Below, one piece after another: positions 1 to 10,189 of a stretch of 64,000 bases of DNA. Under the pieces are notes generated by a model. That model did no database searches and was not told where the DNA came from. It saw nothing but the letters and a program-made list of their open reading frames with translations. Origin of the DNA: Mesostigma viride (Eukaryota > Streptophyta > Mesostigmatophyceae > Mesostigmatales > Mesostigmataceae); NCBI GenBank assembly GCA_009746045.1, contig RPFO01000131.1:631662-695661 (forward strand), written 5' to 3'. Positions within the stretch are counted from its first letter, which is position 1, and every line of letters starts with the position of its first letter. The translations under genes were made by a program, and so were the position numbers.

Positions 1-240
1 GGAAGGGGTATAAAGTGCGCATGACCGCATCGAAGAAGAAGAAGCAGCAGGAATCGGGCAAGACCATGATAACCGAGCCAGGATTGGCTTTCGTGCATGC
101 AGTACATGGTGCGGCGCAGGCAGTGAATGCTGCATCGATTGCAGCGGTGCAGCCTGTGGCCATGGCGGTGCAGGGCGCGGGTCCTGAAGTGTGGGCGTTG
201 GCGAAGCAGATTCACGATGCTGTCATGGCCACGTTGTGAA
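1..240 (+). CDS. Possible C-terminal exon of an unrecognised gene, cut by window edge
   Basis: An open frame enters from the left edge and ends with TGA at 237-239. It encodes a Lys-rich stretch followed by an Ala/Val/Gln-rich helical-looking tail (AVQPVAMAV, AKQIHDAVM). No family is recognised. TGTAA motifs occur downstream at about 298 and 503, the signal green algae use near poly(A) sites, which fits a gene end here. The ATG at 21 is an in-frame Met but the frame is open to the window edge, so the true start may lie outside. Confidence 0.3.
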
Positions 241-310
241 GCCAAGGAATGGGTGTTGGTTCCAGTCAGGTGCCTCGCCCGGAGGAAGCTTTTCTGCTGT
301 AAGCAGAGGT

Positions 311-402
311 GCGGCATCAAGCATTTGCAATCGCCATGAGAGCAGTGGAGATGTCAGCGGCATGAAGCATTTGCAATCGCCATGAGAGCAGTGGAGATGT
401 CT
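311..402. repeat. 46-bp tandem duplication
   Basis: Two copies of a 46-bp unit (311-356 and 357-402) differ at only two positions. It sits just downstream of the possible terminal exon, in what would be its 3' UTR. Confidence 0.85.
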
Positions 403-1024
403 GCGGCATTGGGAGATCTGCAGACAATTGCAGGAGGACATTGTGCGGTACGCTTGTAGGGTGTATGCTGTGTTGTTCCGCTCGCTAATGGACATGTGCC
501 CCTGTAACCTCTTCCAGGCTAGTATCTGCTATCCACCTCTTCAGGCTTGAAAAGTAAATTGCTGTACGGTTCACAATTGGCATGGCTTGACATGCACGCG
601 TCCTTGACTGTGGTCTGCATGGGTTTGGGGTTTAGCGGTTTACATCAGACTCTGCTGTGTATCTGCTTAATCAGCCGACGTGTCACATGGGGACAGCAAC
701 GGCGCTGGGATGCAGCCCGGTGTGAATGCGAGTAAGGTACGCGCTGTCATGCATGGCGGATGGGGCGTGGAAGCCACGACCCACGTTTTTGTGTGTGCAC
801 GGGGGGCTAGGGGGCAAGTCGTTGTGTTGCTGCCATCCATATGGCCATGGATATGCGGGAAGCTTTCCCTGTACCCATACTTAATGATGCATGGACTGGT
901 TGTGACAGCCAAGGGTTTAGCTGTCGTGGGTTTGCTGAGTGATCATGGCAGTCTGCTAGGCTGGTGCTAGAACAGCCATAGCGCGGTTACTGCTATGTCT
1001 TGCCCGTGCTAACTGATGCTGCAG

Positions 1025-1153
1025 CCATGCGTGGAGCGCGAATCGTCCCGTGAGGAGAAGGAGGAGGCGGGGCCGGTGCACCCATGGGCAGGGCCGGAGA
1101 AGAAGGACGCGGAGCACCCAGTGTGGGAGAAGGAGAAGGCGGGGAAGCACTGA
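1025..1153 (+). CDS. Possible terminal exon, Glu/Lys-rich
   Basis: A 43-codon frame follows a plausible acceptor (GATGCTGCAG at 1015-1024) and ends in TGA at 1151. The peptide is highly charged (REEKEEAG, PEKKDAEH, EKEKAGKH). No donor partner or homology could be identified. The stretch 403-1024 between this and the preceding repeat shows no convincing coding sequence. Confidence 0.18.
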   Translation, partial: PCVERESSREEKEEAGPVHPWAGPEKKDAEHPVWEKEKAGKH

Positions 1154-1194
1154 AGCTCCACCCCATGTCAGGCCTCTAGTATAGGTGCCAGTTA

Positions 1195-1315
1195 ACTAAA
1201 CCCATGCACGTGCAGGTTGTAGCTCAGAATGTATTTAAAATCATATGCCCCTTTTCAGGTATATGTGTAACAGTGACTCCCAACGGATATATGTTCCTAA
1301 TTTATTAAATTCTTA
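1195..1315 (+). repeat. Short dispersed repeat, family F2
   Basis: This shares a core (GAATGTATTTAAA..CATATGCCCCTT..ACTCCCAACGG..GTTCCTAATT) with 15,315-15,470 (minus) and 60,310-60,475 (plus). All copies end in an AATTA-rich tail. Length, copy spread and A/T tail suggest a non-autonomous retroelement; no internal Pol III B box was recognised. Confidence 0.6.
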
Positions 1316-1419
1316 CTGAATAATTGTTGTCTTTATGAACCCATGAAGAGCAAAGCCCGGTGGGGAGTACATGTAACGCATTACCACGAGAAGGGGTCCC
1401 CACACCGCATTTCTTCGCT

Positions 1420-1590
1420 CTCTGTTCCTATGCAGAACAAGAAGAGGTGGAAGACCAATGTCCCGGCTCACACGCCAGCCCATGTGGGTAAGCCCCCTCC
1501 CCCAAAGCGGAAGGGGCGCTTTGGGGAGAAGTGTAGTGAGGATTTTGTAGACTAGATAGCTTAGAGTTAGCTTATTTCGATGTCGCGGCT
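1420..1590 (+). repeat. Dispersed repeat, family F5
   Basis: It is similar in inverted orientation to 13,520-13,690. Shared blocks include ATGCAGAACAA, CACACGCCAGCCC and the terminal TTAGAGTTAGCTTA. A 70-codon ORF (1343-1555) lies across it but the other copy does not keep the frame, so it is treated as repeat DNA. Confidence 0.55.
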
Positions 1591-2020
1591 TGACCCACCT
1601 CTACCCATTCAGCAAGGAATATGCATGTGCTGCATGATCTCCCAACGGAGGCATGTTATAATTTTATTTGATTCTTTAATGTAGTGTCTTGGGGCATGAT
1701 GCAGATGAGATTTGTAACTTCCGTGTAATTATGTTTCTAAAGAGATTAGCATAGTACTCTAAACATGCCCATGCGCATGACACGCAAGTACTAACTTACT
1801 TACACCAGACCTGGCAATAAACAAGCATTGATGGGATGGACCCAGCGATACATAATGGGCGTGCATGCGTAAAAAATATACACTATGCATGGCCCAATGG
1901 GCATGCATTCAAATAATTACAAATGAAGGCCGCCATGAGAGCACTGAAGCTAAACCAGACCGGGCCACAATTAACCCTCCAGCACCAAAGTTCCACTGCA
2001 TCATGTAAGACAAGCCTGAC

Positions 2021-3114
2021 ATCCATCCATCCATCCATCCATCCATCCATCCATCCATCCATCCATCCATCCATCCATCCATCCATCCATCCATCCATCC
2101 ATCCATCCATCCATCCATCCATCCATCCATCCATCCATCCATCCATCCATCCATCCATCCATCCATCCATCCATCCATCCATCCATCCATCCATCCATCC
2201 ATCCATCCATCCATCCATCCATCCATCCATATATCCATCCATCCATCCATCCATCCATCCATCCATCCATCCATCCATCCATCCATCCATCCATCCATCC
2301 ATCCATCCATCCATCCATCCATCCATCCATCCATCCATCCATCCATCCATCCATCCATCCATCCATCCATCCATCCATCCATCCATCCATCCATCCATCC
2401 ATCCATCCATCCATCCATCCATCCATCCATCCATCCATCCATCCATCCATCCATCCATCCATCCATCCATCCATCCATCCATCCATCCATCCATCCATCC
2501 ATCCATCCATCCATCCATCCATCCATCCATCCATCCATCCATCCATCCATCCATCCATCCATCCATCCATCCATCCATCCATCCATCCATCCATCCATCC
2601 ATCCATCCATCCATCCATCCATCCATCCATCCATCCATCCATCCATCCATCCATCCATCCATCCATCCATCCATCCATCCATCCATCCATCCATCCATCC
2701 ATCCATCCATCCATCCATCCATCCATCCATCCATCCATCCATCCATCCATCCATCCATCCATCCATCCATCCATCCATCCATCCATCCATCCATCCATCC
2801 ATCCATCCATCCATCCATCCATCCATCCATCCATCCATCCATCCATCCATCCATCCATCCATCCATCCATCCATCCATCCATCCATCCATCCATCCATCC
2901 ATCCATCCATCCATCCATCCATCCATCCATCCATCCATCCATCCATCCATCCATCCATCCATCCATCCATCCATCCATCCATCCATCCATCCATCCATCC
3001 ATCCATCCATCCATCCATCCATCCATCCATCCATCCATCCATCCATCCATCCATCCATCCATCCATCCATCCATCCATCCATCCATCCATCCATCCATCC
3101 ATCCATCCATCCAT
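2021..3114. repeat. (ATCC)n tetranucleotide array, about 273 units
   Basis: 1,094 bp of uninterrupted ATCC apart from one ATAT unit near 2231. Long open frames on both strands (MDGW and IHPS repeats) are by-products of the 4-bp period. Confidence 0.98.
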
Positions 3115-3149
3115 TGATCGGGGTATAGTCCTAGTACAGCCATGCTACG

Positions 3150-3420
3150 TCCTGGCTATGATGAGATTACTTGCCCACGCTCCTAGTGTTATGCCATGCT
3201 CACATGGGTCTTATTGCACCCACAGATTGCCGGATCGTTAGCGTGTCCGTTTAGCTAGCGTTCCCGAATGCAGCTGTGGCATGCCTTAGGCATGAAGGAG
3301 ACTGGGGGTCTCTGCCCTTTCTCCTGTTGTGCACATACAGGGATTAAAAGCACTTCGGTGCTCCGTGACTCCCCAACAGGAGCACGTGTTTAATTAATTA
3401 ATTAATTAATTAATCGGGGT
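3150..3420 (+). repeat. Dispersed repeat, family F1 (full-length-like copy)
   Basis: About 270 bp matching 50,793-51,030 (minus) and 18,555-18,735 (plus). Landmarks are TTATTGCACCCACA, GGCATGA, CAGGGATTAAAAGCAC, a small hairpin (AGCACTTCGGTGCT), GTGACTCCCCAAC and a (TTAA)n tail. The tail and dispersed copies suggest a SINE-like element. Homology to the 50.8-kb region continues upstream to about 3,125. Confidence 0.65.
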
Positions 3421-4559
3421 TAGCTAATGCTCCTTGACTCCCTAATGGGGGCATGAGTTTAATAAATGAATTAAGTAGTTAGTTAATTAATCAGGTTGAT
3501 TCAGATGAGGTCTGTGCTGGTTCCTTGTGGACTGGCCAGCCAGGGAGATATCTTCTTACATGGTCAGGCCCTTGCCGACCATGTAAGAACCTGTTAGGCG
3601 ACGCAGTGGCCAACATTGGACATACCGCCATATGTTTGTCTCCGCGATATGATTTTAGCTGACATGCAGAGCACAGACACTGTTGGCGTCATCCGCTCAA
3701 CCCCTCTTATTCATACATGGGACCTCGGATATGTAGGATTAGTAGCGTTGCCCAGGCGGACATTGTCAAAGACTACGACCCCCCAGTTGTGGGTCCTAGG
3801 AAATTTAACAAGCATGATTGTCTCCTTGTTGATAGGCATTAATTCATCCTTGATGATAGGCATTGCTTGCGTGCAAGATTAGCTCGAGGCCCATATTTTA
3901 GACTACTAGCTGAGCTCTGGACATACATGTAGTTATTGACGTCTTGACGGATATTGACGTCTTGGGGGACTTCCACTATATCTTCTTTGGGGAATTCAGA
4001 GATCCCGGTCCCCCAACATGGACATGAGACTAATTAAAATCAATTAATCAATGTCATGAATAGAGCGCGTTCATGACGTTCAGTCATGAACAGAGCCCTA
4101 ACCTTAAACACATAAGAAAACAATTATGGCGGACCATGTGACCAATGTAAGAAGCTTAGCCCCCAAACATATTGTTGTCTCACGTAATGAATCACTTGCT
4201 GATCAACAAATCGATGGTTATCTCATAGGCACAATGTACCTCTGACCATCATTGCTGGCCCATGCATGCATGCACCAATGGCAGCCTACATGACACATAC
4301 ATCGCTTATTTGCCATGTAAAAAATGCGACAAAGTGTCCATATAGGTACTCATAGATTAGCACAAATTCCTTAGCACGATGTGGACAACTTTACTTAACG
4401 GTGAAAGCCTGTCTCGCCCTTATTGCCTTGAGGGTTCCCGGCGATAGGTCCTGTCTGTTGGTCGACATTTTTCTTTTGAAGCTGGCCATCGTCGGTAGGT
4501 ATGAATGATCTCGATGCTAGCAATTACGATGATGATACCCGAGGTAGTCTATACCTAGG
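3421..4559. other. Intergenic, no gene supported
   Basis: It contains a second decayed F1-like tail (3421-3500) and a perfect 13-bp inverted repeat with an 11-nt loop (3553-3565 / 3577-3589). An 88-codon ORF (3616-3882) has no recognisable domain. Otherwise A/T-rich with nothing coding seen. Confidence 0.5.
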
Positions 4560-5610
4560 ATCGAGAGCTTCTTCTTGTATGGCAATGCCGGCAGTTAACT
4601 ATTACTCCGAATAAAGAGTTAAGAGGTTGGCCCTCGGCAGTCGGCATGGCGATCACGGAGCGATGACGGGGCGATGACGGGGCGATGACGGGGCGTTGAC
4701 GCGCGTGATGAATAGGATCTGTTTGACAGGCGGCGGCTATTGGTAATATAGATTGTTGATTAAGAGAAGAGTTTAGATGTTGGCCCGTGGGCGATGACGG
4801 TGACGGCGTCACCGTCATCGCCCTCGACGGGCGTCATGAATACGACCTTTTTGATATGCGGCGGCTATTGGTAATATAGGTCGTTGACTACTACTCCGAA
4901 TACAAATGTAAAGAGTTAAGAGGTTGGCCCTCGGCTGGCTCGGCATGGCGATCACGGGGCGATGACGGGGCGATGACGGGGCGTTGACGCGCGTGATGAA
5001 TAGGATCTGTTTGATAGGCGGCGGCTATTGGTAATATAGATTGTTGATTAAGAGAAGAGTTTAGATGTTGGCCCGTCGAGGGCGATGACGGTGACGGCGT
5101 CACCGTCATCGCCCTCGACGGGCGTCATGAATACGACCTTTTTGATATGCGGCGGCTATTGGTAATATAGGTCGTTGACTACTACTCCGAATACAAATGT
5201 AAAGAGTTAAGAGGTTGGCCCTCGGCTGGCTCGGCATGGCGATCACGGGGCGATGACGGGGCGATGACGGGGCGTTGACGCGCGTGATGAATAGGATCTG
5301 TTTGATAGGCGGCGGCTATTGGTAATATAGATTGTTGATTAAGAGAAGAGTTTAGATGTTGGCCCGTCGAGGGCGATGACGGTGACGACCGTCACCGTCA
5401 TCGCCCTCGACGGGCCCGATGAAAAACCGATGTTTGAAATGCGGCAGCTATTGGTAGTATAGGTCGTTGACTATCACTCCGAATAAACAGTTAACAGGTT
5501 AAGGCCCTCGGCCGGGCGATGACGGGGCGATGACGGGGCGTTGACGCTCGTGATGAATAGGACCTGTTTAATAGGCGGCGGCTATCGCTAATATATAGGT
5601 CGGATATTTG
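4560..5610. repeat. ~290-bp tandem repeat with long perfect hairpins
   Basis: Three to four head-to-tail units share landmarks such as ATGAATAGGA (about 4708, 4996, 5287, 5552; spacing 288, 291, 265). Each carries a short GATGACGGGGC array and most carry an inverted repeat. In unit 2 the arms are 26 bp with a 1-nt spacer (5071-5096 / 5098-5123). In unit 3 they are 26 bp with a 2-nt spacer (5362-5387 / 5390-5415). ORFs here follow the repeat. Confidence 0.9.
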
Positions 5611-5611
5611 T

Positions 5612-6058
5612 GTAGCACCCCCCTCCTTCCCACGGCAGGTACGCAGCGACTCGCTGTTGTGCTGGCTGCAGTTGTGTACCACCTGTACGGTTTTTGTGTA
5701 CCACCTCCCTCCTTCCCACGGCAGGTACGCAGCGACTCGCTGTTGTGCTGGCTGCAGTTGTGTACCACCTGTACGGTATTTGTGTACCACCCCCCTCCTT
5801 CCCACGGCAGGTACGCAGCGACTCGCTGTTGTGCTGGCTGCAGTTGTGTACCACCTGTACGGTTTTTGTGTACCACCTCCCTCCTTCCCACGGGTACGCA
5901 GCGACTCGCTGTTGTGCTGGCTGCAGTTGTGTACCACCTGTACGGTACTTGTGTACCACCCCCCTCCTTCCCACGGCAGGTACGCAGCGCCCGGCTGTTG
6001 TCCTGGCTGCAGTTGTGTACCACCTGTACGGTATTTGTGTACCACCACCCTCCATGGC
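5612..6058. repeat. 88-bp minisatellite, five units
   Basis: Five copies of a unit containing CTCCTTCCCACGG, TACGCAGCGACTCGC, GGCTGCAGTTGTG and TACCACCTGTACGG. The fifth unit is the most divergent and one unit lacks three bases. Long ORFs in several frames are repeat translations. Confidence 0.92.
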
Positions 6059-7045
6059 CCATGCAGCCCGGCCCGGCATCGTGCCGTCGCCGACCCGACA
6101 ACGTTTTCTCGAACAACACGAATTTGAATTTTAGGGACTGGAGCGGGTGGCACGCTAGCGGCACGACCAACGGAACAAGAGAACCGAGAAACTGTGGCCG
6201 CCAGGAGGAGAAAGGTTTCAAGGCGCATGCGTTTGAGGCTAGCCAGAACCGAATGCGAGGTTTTAATTTATCAAACCGATGTATATCAATGTGGCCAGAA
6301 TTCTTTTCCAGTTGCGGGGTCGTGTGTCGCCAATTTGTTGTTGGGCCGGGCACTTTAATCGTGATTGCAAGAAGTCAGTTCACGACGCCGTTAGCGTGGC
6401 ATTTATGTACAGCAATTCATCGTTCGGCTTCTTTATCCTATCGGCAACTCCTCACGACGTGTGAGCGTGAGTCGGTTGTCGTGTGAATGGACACTTTCTG
6501 GGAAAGTAAGTCACTAGAGTGCCAATTTCACCGATCGCAAAACATTTACCCAGTTTGGGCAGATAGACCTGGCAAAATACGAGGGCGAGCGGAAGTAATT
6601 GTTGATGCATAGCCATCTGCTTCCTGCGCTTTGTAATTGTAATGAGTTGTTCGCAAATTGGCGTCTCTAGCGGTTACTCCTCTGTGCACAGCTGGCGACC
6701 AAGAAGACTTCATTGGCAGCCGGACTGCGGATGCGCGTCGTTGGAATATTAGCAACGTTAACATGTTTGCTGCGTTTTTTGTGAAGCTTGTCTAGCCGAC
6801 TGCATTTGGGAGACTTGGCAAGGTTGCCTCCAATCGTTGAAGTCACAACCTGGGTGTCAATTCACGTTTACTAGCCACGGTCATAGTAACATTCTAATGG
6901 CATTTGTCCCAGTTTCAACATGGGTTTTCACTCTGATCTGATGGAGTTAAGGGCCTAGCTCCGTGGTTTTGTGTCATTGTAGCAGTTTAGTCGCCTGCTA
7001 ACGTAGTGAATCTTCCATCCCACCTCTCCCACCCCCACCCGCACT

Positions 7046-7048
<3 letters not shown>
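6059..7048. other. No gene supported
   Basis: Unique-looking sequence with several short ORFs, none with a recognisable domain. Some splice-donor-like sites exist (e.g. near 6504) but no exon chain could be built. Confidence 0.4.

Positions 7049-7141
<93 letters not shown>
7049..7141. repeat. (CT)n microsatellite
   Basis: About 92 bp of CT dinucleotides. Arg-Glu or Ser-Leu ORFs across it are artefacts. Confidence 0.97.
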
Positions 7142-7143
<2 letters not shown>

Positions 7144-7209
7144 TCCCACCCCCCGCTCTCTTGTCCCTCCCGCACCCCTCCTCTCTCTTTCCCTTTTCCT
7201 TGGCTGTTG

Positions 7210-7285
7210 AGAAGGACTGGGGTGAAAACTCCAGACCGTTGGTGGCTGCCTTCAAGCAGGAAGTTTCAAGGATCAACAAGTTTTT
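7210..7285 (+). CDS. Possible internal exon after a polypyrimidine tract
   Basis: Downstream of the CT tract, one frame reads a protein-like peptide containing PLVAAFKQE and SRINKF and runs into a good donor (TTTTT then GTGAGC at 7286). A second donor-like site (AAAG then GTGAGT) lies at 7321. The peptide faintly recalls the helical part of SPX domains, but that is too short to claim. It may belong with the terminal exon at 8883-9120; no linking exon was found. Confidence 0.2.
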
Positions 7286-7863
7286 GTGAGCTGTCTGATA
7301 TGGTCACTGCTGCGACAAAGGTGAGTTATCTTGTTTTTCATGTAATTTTTTTGCTGTAGCTAGGTAAGCCGGCCATTTTGTACTCCCCTTTCTTTTGCTC
7401 TCACGATTTATTCTTGTTGTGGTTTATATGGTCCCGTTAAGTGGCATGCATTATCATTATCCACATTAGTGTGAGAAACCATCCGCAGTGTTGTAGCTTG
7501 CATCTATAACAACAGTTTTTGCTGCCGCCACTGCTATTACCAACATTAAGTCATTCTTGCTTTCTAAGCACTCTTTTTCCTCTTAGGCTGTTGGTTGGGA
7601 TACCAGCCACCCTTGCACGCATAAATTCAAGCACCGGGTGCATGTGAAAACACAACCAAGGCAAGAATGTCCCCCTCTCGCAATATCCCACCCACGCAAC
7701 GCACCCAATGCAGCAAGAATGGGACCACCTTGTTGCCATGAGCTCTAGCACCGTTGCCACCCCTAGCTTTCTACTGTTCCCGTCCATCCTTATTTACACT
7801 GGCTGCTTTGCTTGCATTTCTGGCTCAGTGCCAGTTTGCACTTGCTAGCTTGCTAAGACAATA

Positions 7864-8260
7864 ATGCAGCTTGCAAACGGCAAGGGCAAGCACCCGGGTA
7901 AGAGCAAAGGCAACCGCACGAGCAAAGGAAAGGGAAACTGGAAGAGCAAGCACAAGGCCAAGGAAAGGACAAAGGCACTTGTGCTTGCCAAAAGGGCAGG
8001 CTCAAGGGAAATGACAAGGGCAAGGGCAGGGGCAGGCACAAGGGAAGCGGATAAGGGCAAGGGCAGGCGCAAGGGAAAGAGATTAGGACAAGTCAAGCAC
8101 GAGGGAACGGACAAGGGCAAGGGCAGGCACAAGGGAAAAGATGAAGACAAGGGCAGGCACTAGGGAAAGGATGAGGGCAACGGCAAACACTGGGGATCAA
8201 AGGATAGGGGCAAGGGCAGATGCTAGGGTAACAGTTAGGGCAAAGGCAGGCACAAGAGAA
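7864..8260. repeat. AAGGGCA-type purine-rich repeat
   Basis: Irregular tandem GCAAGGGCA / CACAAGGGAA motifs. The 99-codon Lys/Gly/Arg ORF (7864-8163) is explained by the repeat, so no gene is called. Confidence 0.75.
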
Positions 8261-8494
8261 GAATAAGGGGCCGTGAAGTATAAGTGGAAATGCGGGTGGC
8301 GACATGGGTTCGATCGGGCCTGCTGATGCAAATGCAGATTTCAACGGCAGTGACAAACACAAGCGTAGACATAGGCAACGACAAATTCCTTGCATGCGTG
8401 CCTTGCTCTTCACCGGCTGGCTCGTTTGCTAGTTGTCTAACAGTTTCTACCGATAAACATCACTTGCCATTGTAAGGTCTGCCTTGCTGCCGTG

Positions 8495-8745
8495 CTAGTG
8501 GGTAGCTGGGTGATCGTGCTTGTTCCTTGTCAAGGGAGGGATGCATGTGGAGTAGGTGGGTGGGTGTGCTTGTTCCTTGCCAAGGAAGGGATGCACAAAG
8601 GTTAGATAGGTGCACGTGCTTGTTTCTTGTCAAGGGAGGGACGCACAAAGGGTAGGTGGGGGCACATGGTTGTGCCTCGTCAAGGGCGGGATGCACGAAG
8701 GGTAGGTGGGGGCATGTGGTTGGTCCTTGTCTTTTCACCGCCCAA
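8495..8745. repeat. ~55-bp minisatellite, about five units
   Basis: Repeats of a unit with GGTGGG..TGCTTGTTCCTTG..CAAGG.AGGGATGCAC. Units vary by several substitutions. Confidence 0.8.
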
Positions 8746-8882
8746 GCGATGGCGATGTAGCATGCATTATACATTTATTCGTGCATTAAAAATCACTTTC
8801 CTTACAAGCGGCCTTAGCCGACTCCATCTGCCGTTGCCATTTCTCCGTATTGCATTGTCCGGACACGGTTTTTGTGTCGCAG

Positions 8883-9120
8883 GTCTTCCCCCGTAAAGGC
8901 ACAAGCTGCCTGCGCGCGGAATTATGTGCAGACACCTCGGTTTCCAACACGACGGCTTCCCGCACATATCGAGCTCTGGATGTACAACATCTTCCCCCGG
9001 CGCACTTGCTCCCGGATGGAGCTTCTGTGCGGTGCCGACATCCCCGGAGCTGTCCTAAGCACCGCATGGAAACAGTATTTCAAGCCACGAAGAGAAGCCA
9101 CGAATTTGATATTGACTTGA
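8883..9120 (+). CDS. Possible terminal exon of an unrecognised gene
   Basis: It starts after an acceptor (TTTTTGTGTCGCAG, AG at 8881-8882). If entered in phase 2, it reads a plausible peptide (FPTRRLPAHIELWMYN, TAWKQYFKPRRE) to a TGA at 9118. TGTAA lies at 9184, about 64 nt past the stop, consistent with algal 3'-end formation. No family is recognised. A competing frame runs to 9158 but looks less protein-like. Confidence 0.33.
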
Positions 9121-9439
9121 TATTGTCGTCAGAAGACTTGATATGCTATTTTCTGTGAAGGCGTTGGATTTTTGTGCATGACATGTAATCCTGCATTTAA
9201 TAATGAAATTTTTTATGAAATAGGAACTCGTCTTGCATGAGCCTTGCTGCAAATGCCATTCATTTTTTTCCCCCGGGTAAATGGGTGTTAGGGGTTAGGT
9301 TGACCGAAATGATAAGTGAAATCAAAGTGAAATTCTGATAAGTGACATGCGTACTGCAATTCAGAACGACATAGCGACATGATTGTAGTACCGGTAGTGT
9401 ACGCGAGAAGCATACGACGTCGTAACCTACGGGACCGAG

Positions 9440-9660
9440 TACCGGGATCGTAAATTACCAACTCGTAAATTACTACCTCGCAAATTACTACCTCGTACCT
9501 TACTACCTCGTAAATTACTACCTCGTACATTACTACCTCGTACATTACTACCTCGTAAATTACTACCTCGTAAATTACTACCTCGTAAATTACTACCTCG
9601 TAAATTACGACGTCGTAAATTACTACCTCGTAAATTACGACGTCGGATCTTACCTCGGAT
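9440..9660. repeat. 15-bp minisatellite (TAAATTACTACCTCG)
   Basis: About 14 head-to-tail units with point variants (e.g. TACGACGTCG). Because 15 is a multiple of three it gives a Val-Ile-Tyr-Glu-Val ORF on the minus strand, which is rejected as a gene. Confidence 0.9.
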
Positions 9661-9787
9661 CTAACTCGTAGCTTACGAGAAAGATCCGAACTCGTATACA
9701 AACGGTAAGAGTAAAAGCGGAGTAACTTACCACCTCGTAATTTACTCCTCGGATGCCTTTTACCACCCTCGGACGAAAAGTATAGTG

Positions 9788-10130
<343 letters not shown>

Positions 10131-10189
10131 CTTGCGTGTCAGTTTTTTGGGCATCATGGGCACCACGGAGTACTATGCAAATACTACTT

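Noticed and set aside
1883-3143. Long ORFs of MDGW or IHPS repeats on both strands
   Set aside because: They come from the (ATCC)n array, open in several frames at once, with no unique coding sequence.
4560-5610. CRISPR-like regular repeats
   Set aside because: Units are ~290 bp and contiguous with no unique spacers; the sequence is eukaryotic and no cas genes are present.
5491-6486. Overlapping 140-290-codon ORFs over the 88-bp minisatellite
   Set aside because: Open on both strands and explained by the repeat; no domain.
7210-7285. SPX-domain exon
   Set aside because: About 25 residues with only a loose resemblance; kept only as a low-confidence exon without a family name.
7864-8163. 99-codon Lys/Gly/Arg-rich ORF
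   Set aside because: Follows a degenerate AAGGGCA repeat; no flanking gene signals.
9288-9701. 137-codon Val-Ile-Tyr-Glu-Val ORF
   Set aside because: By-product of a 15-bp tandem repeat.
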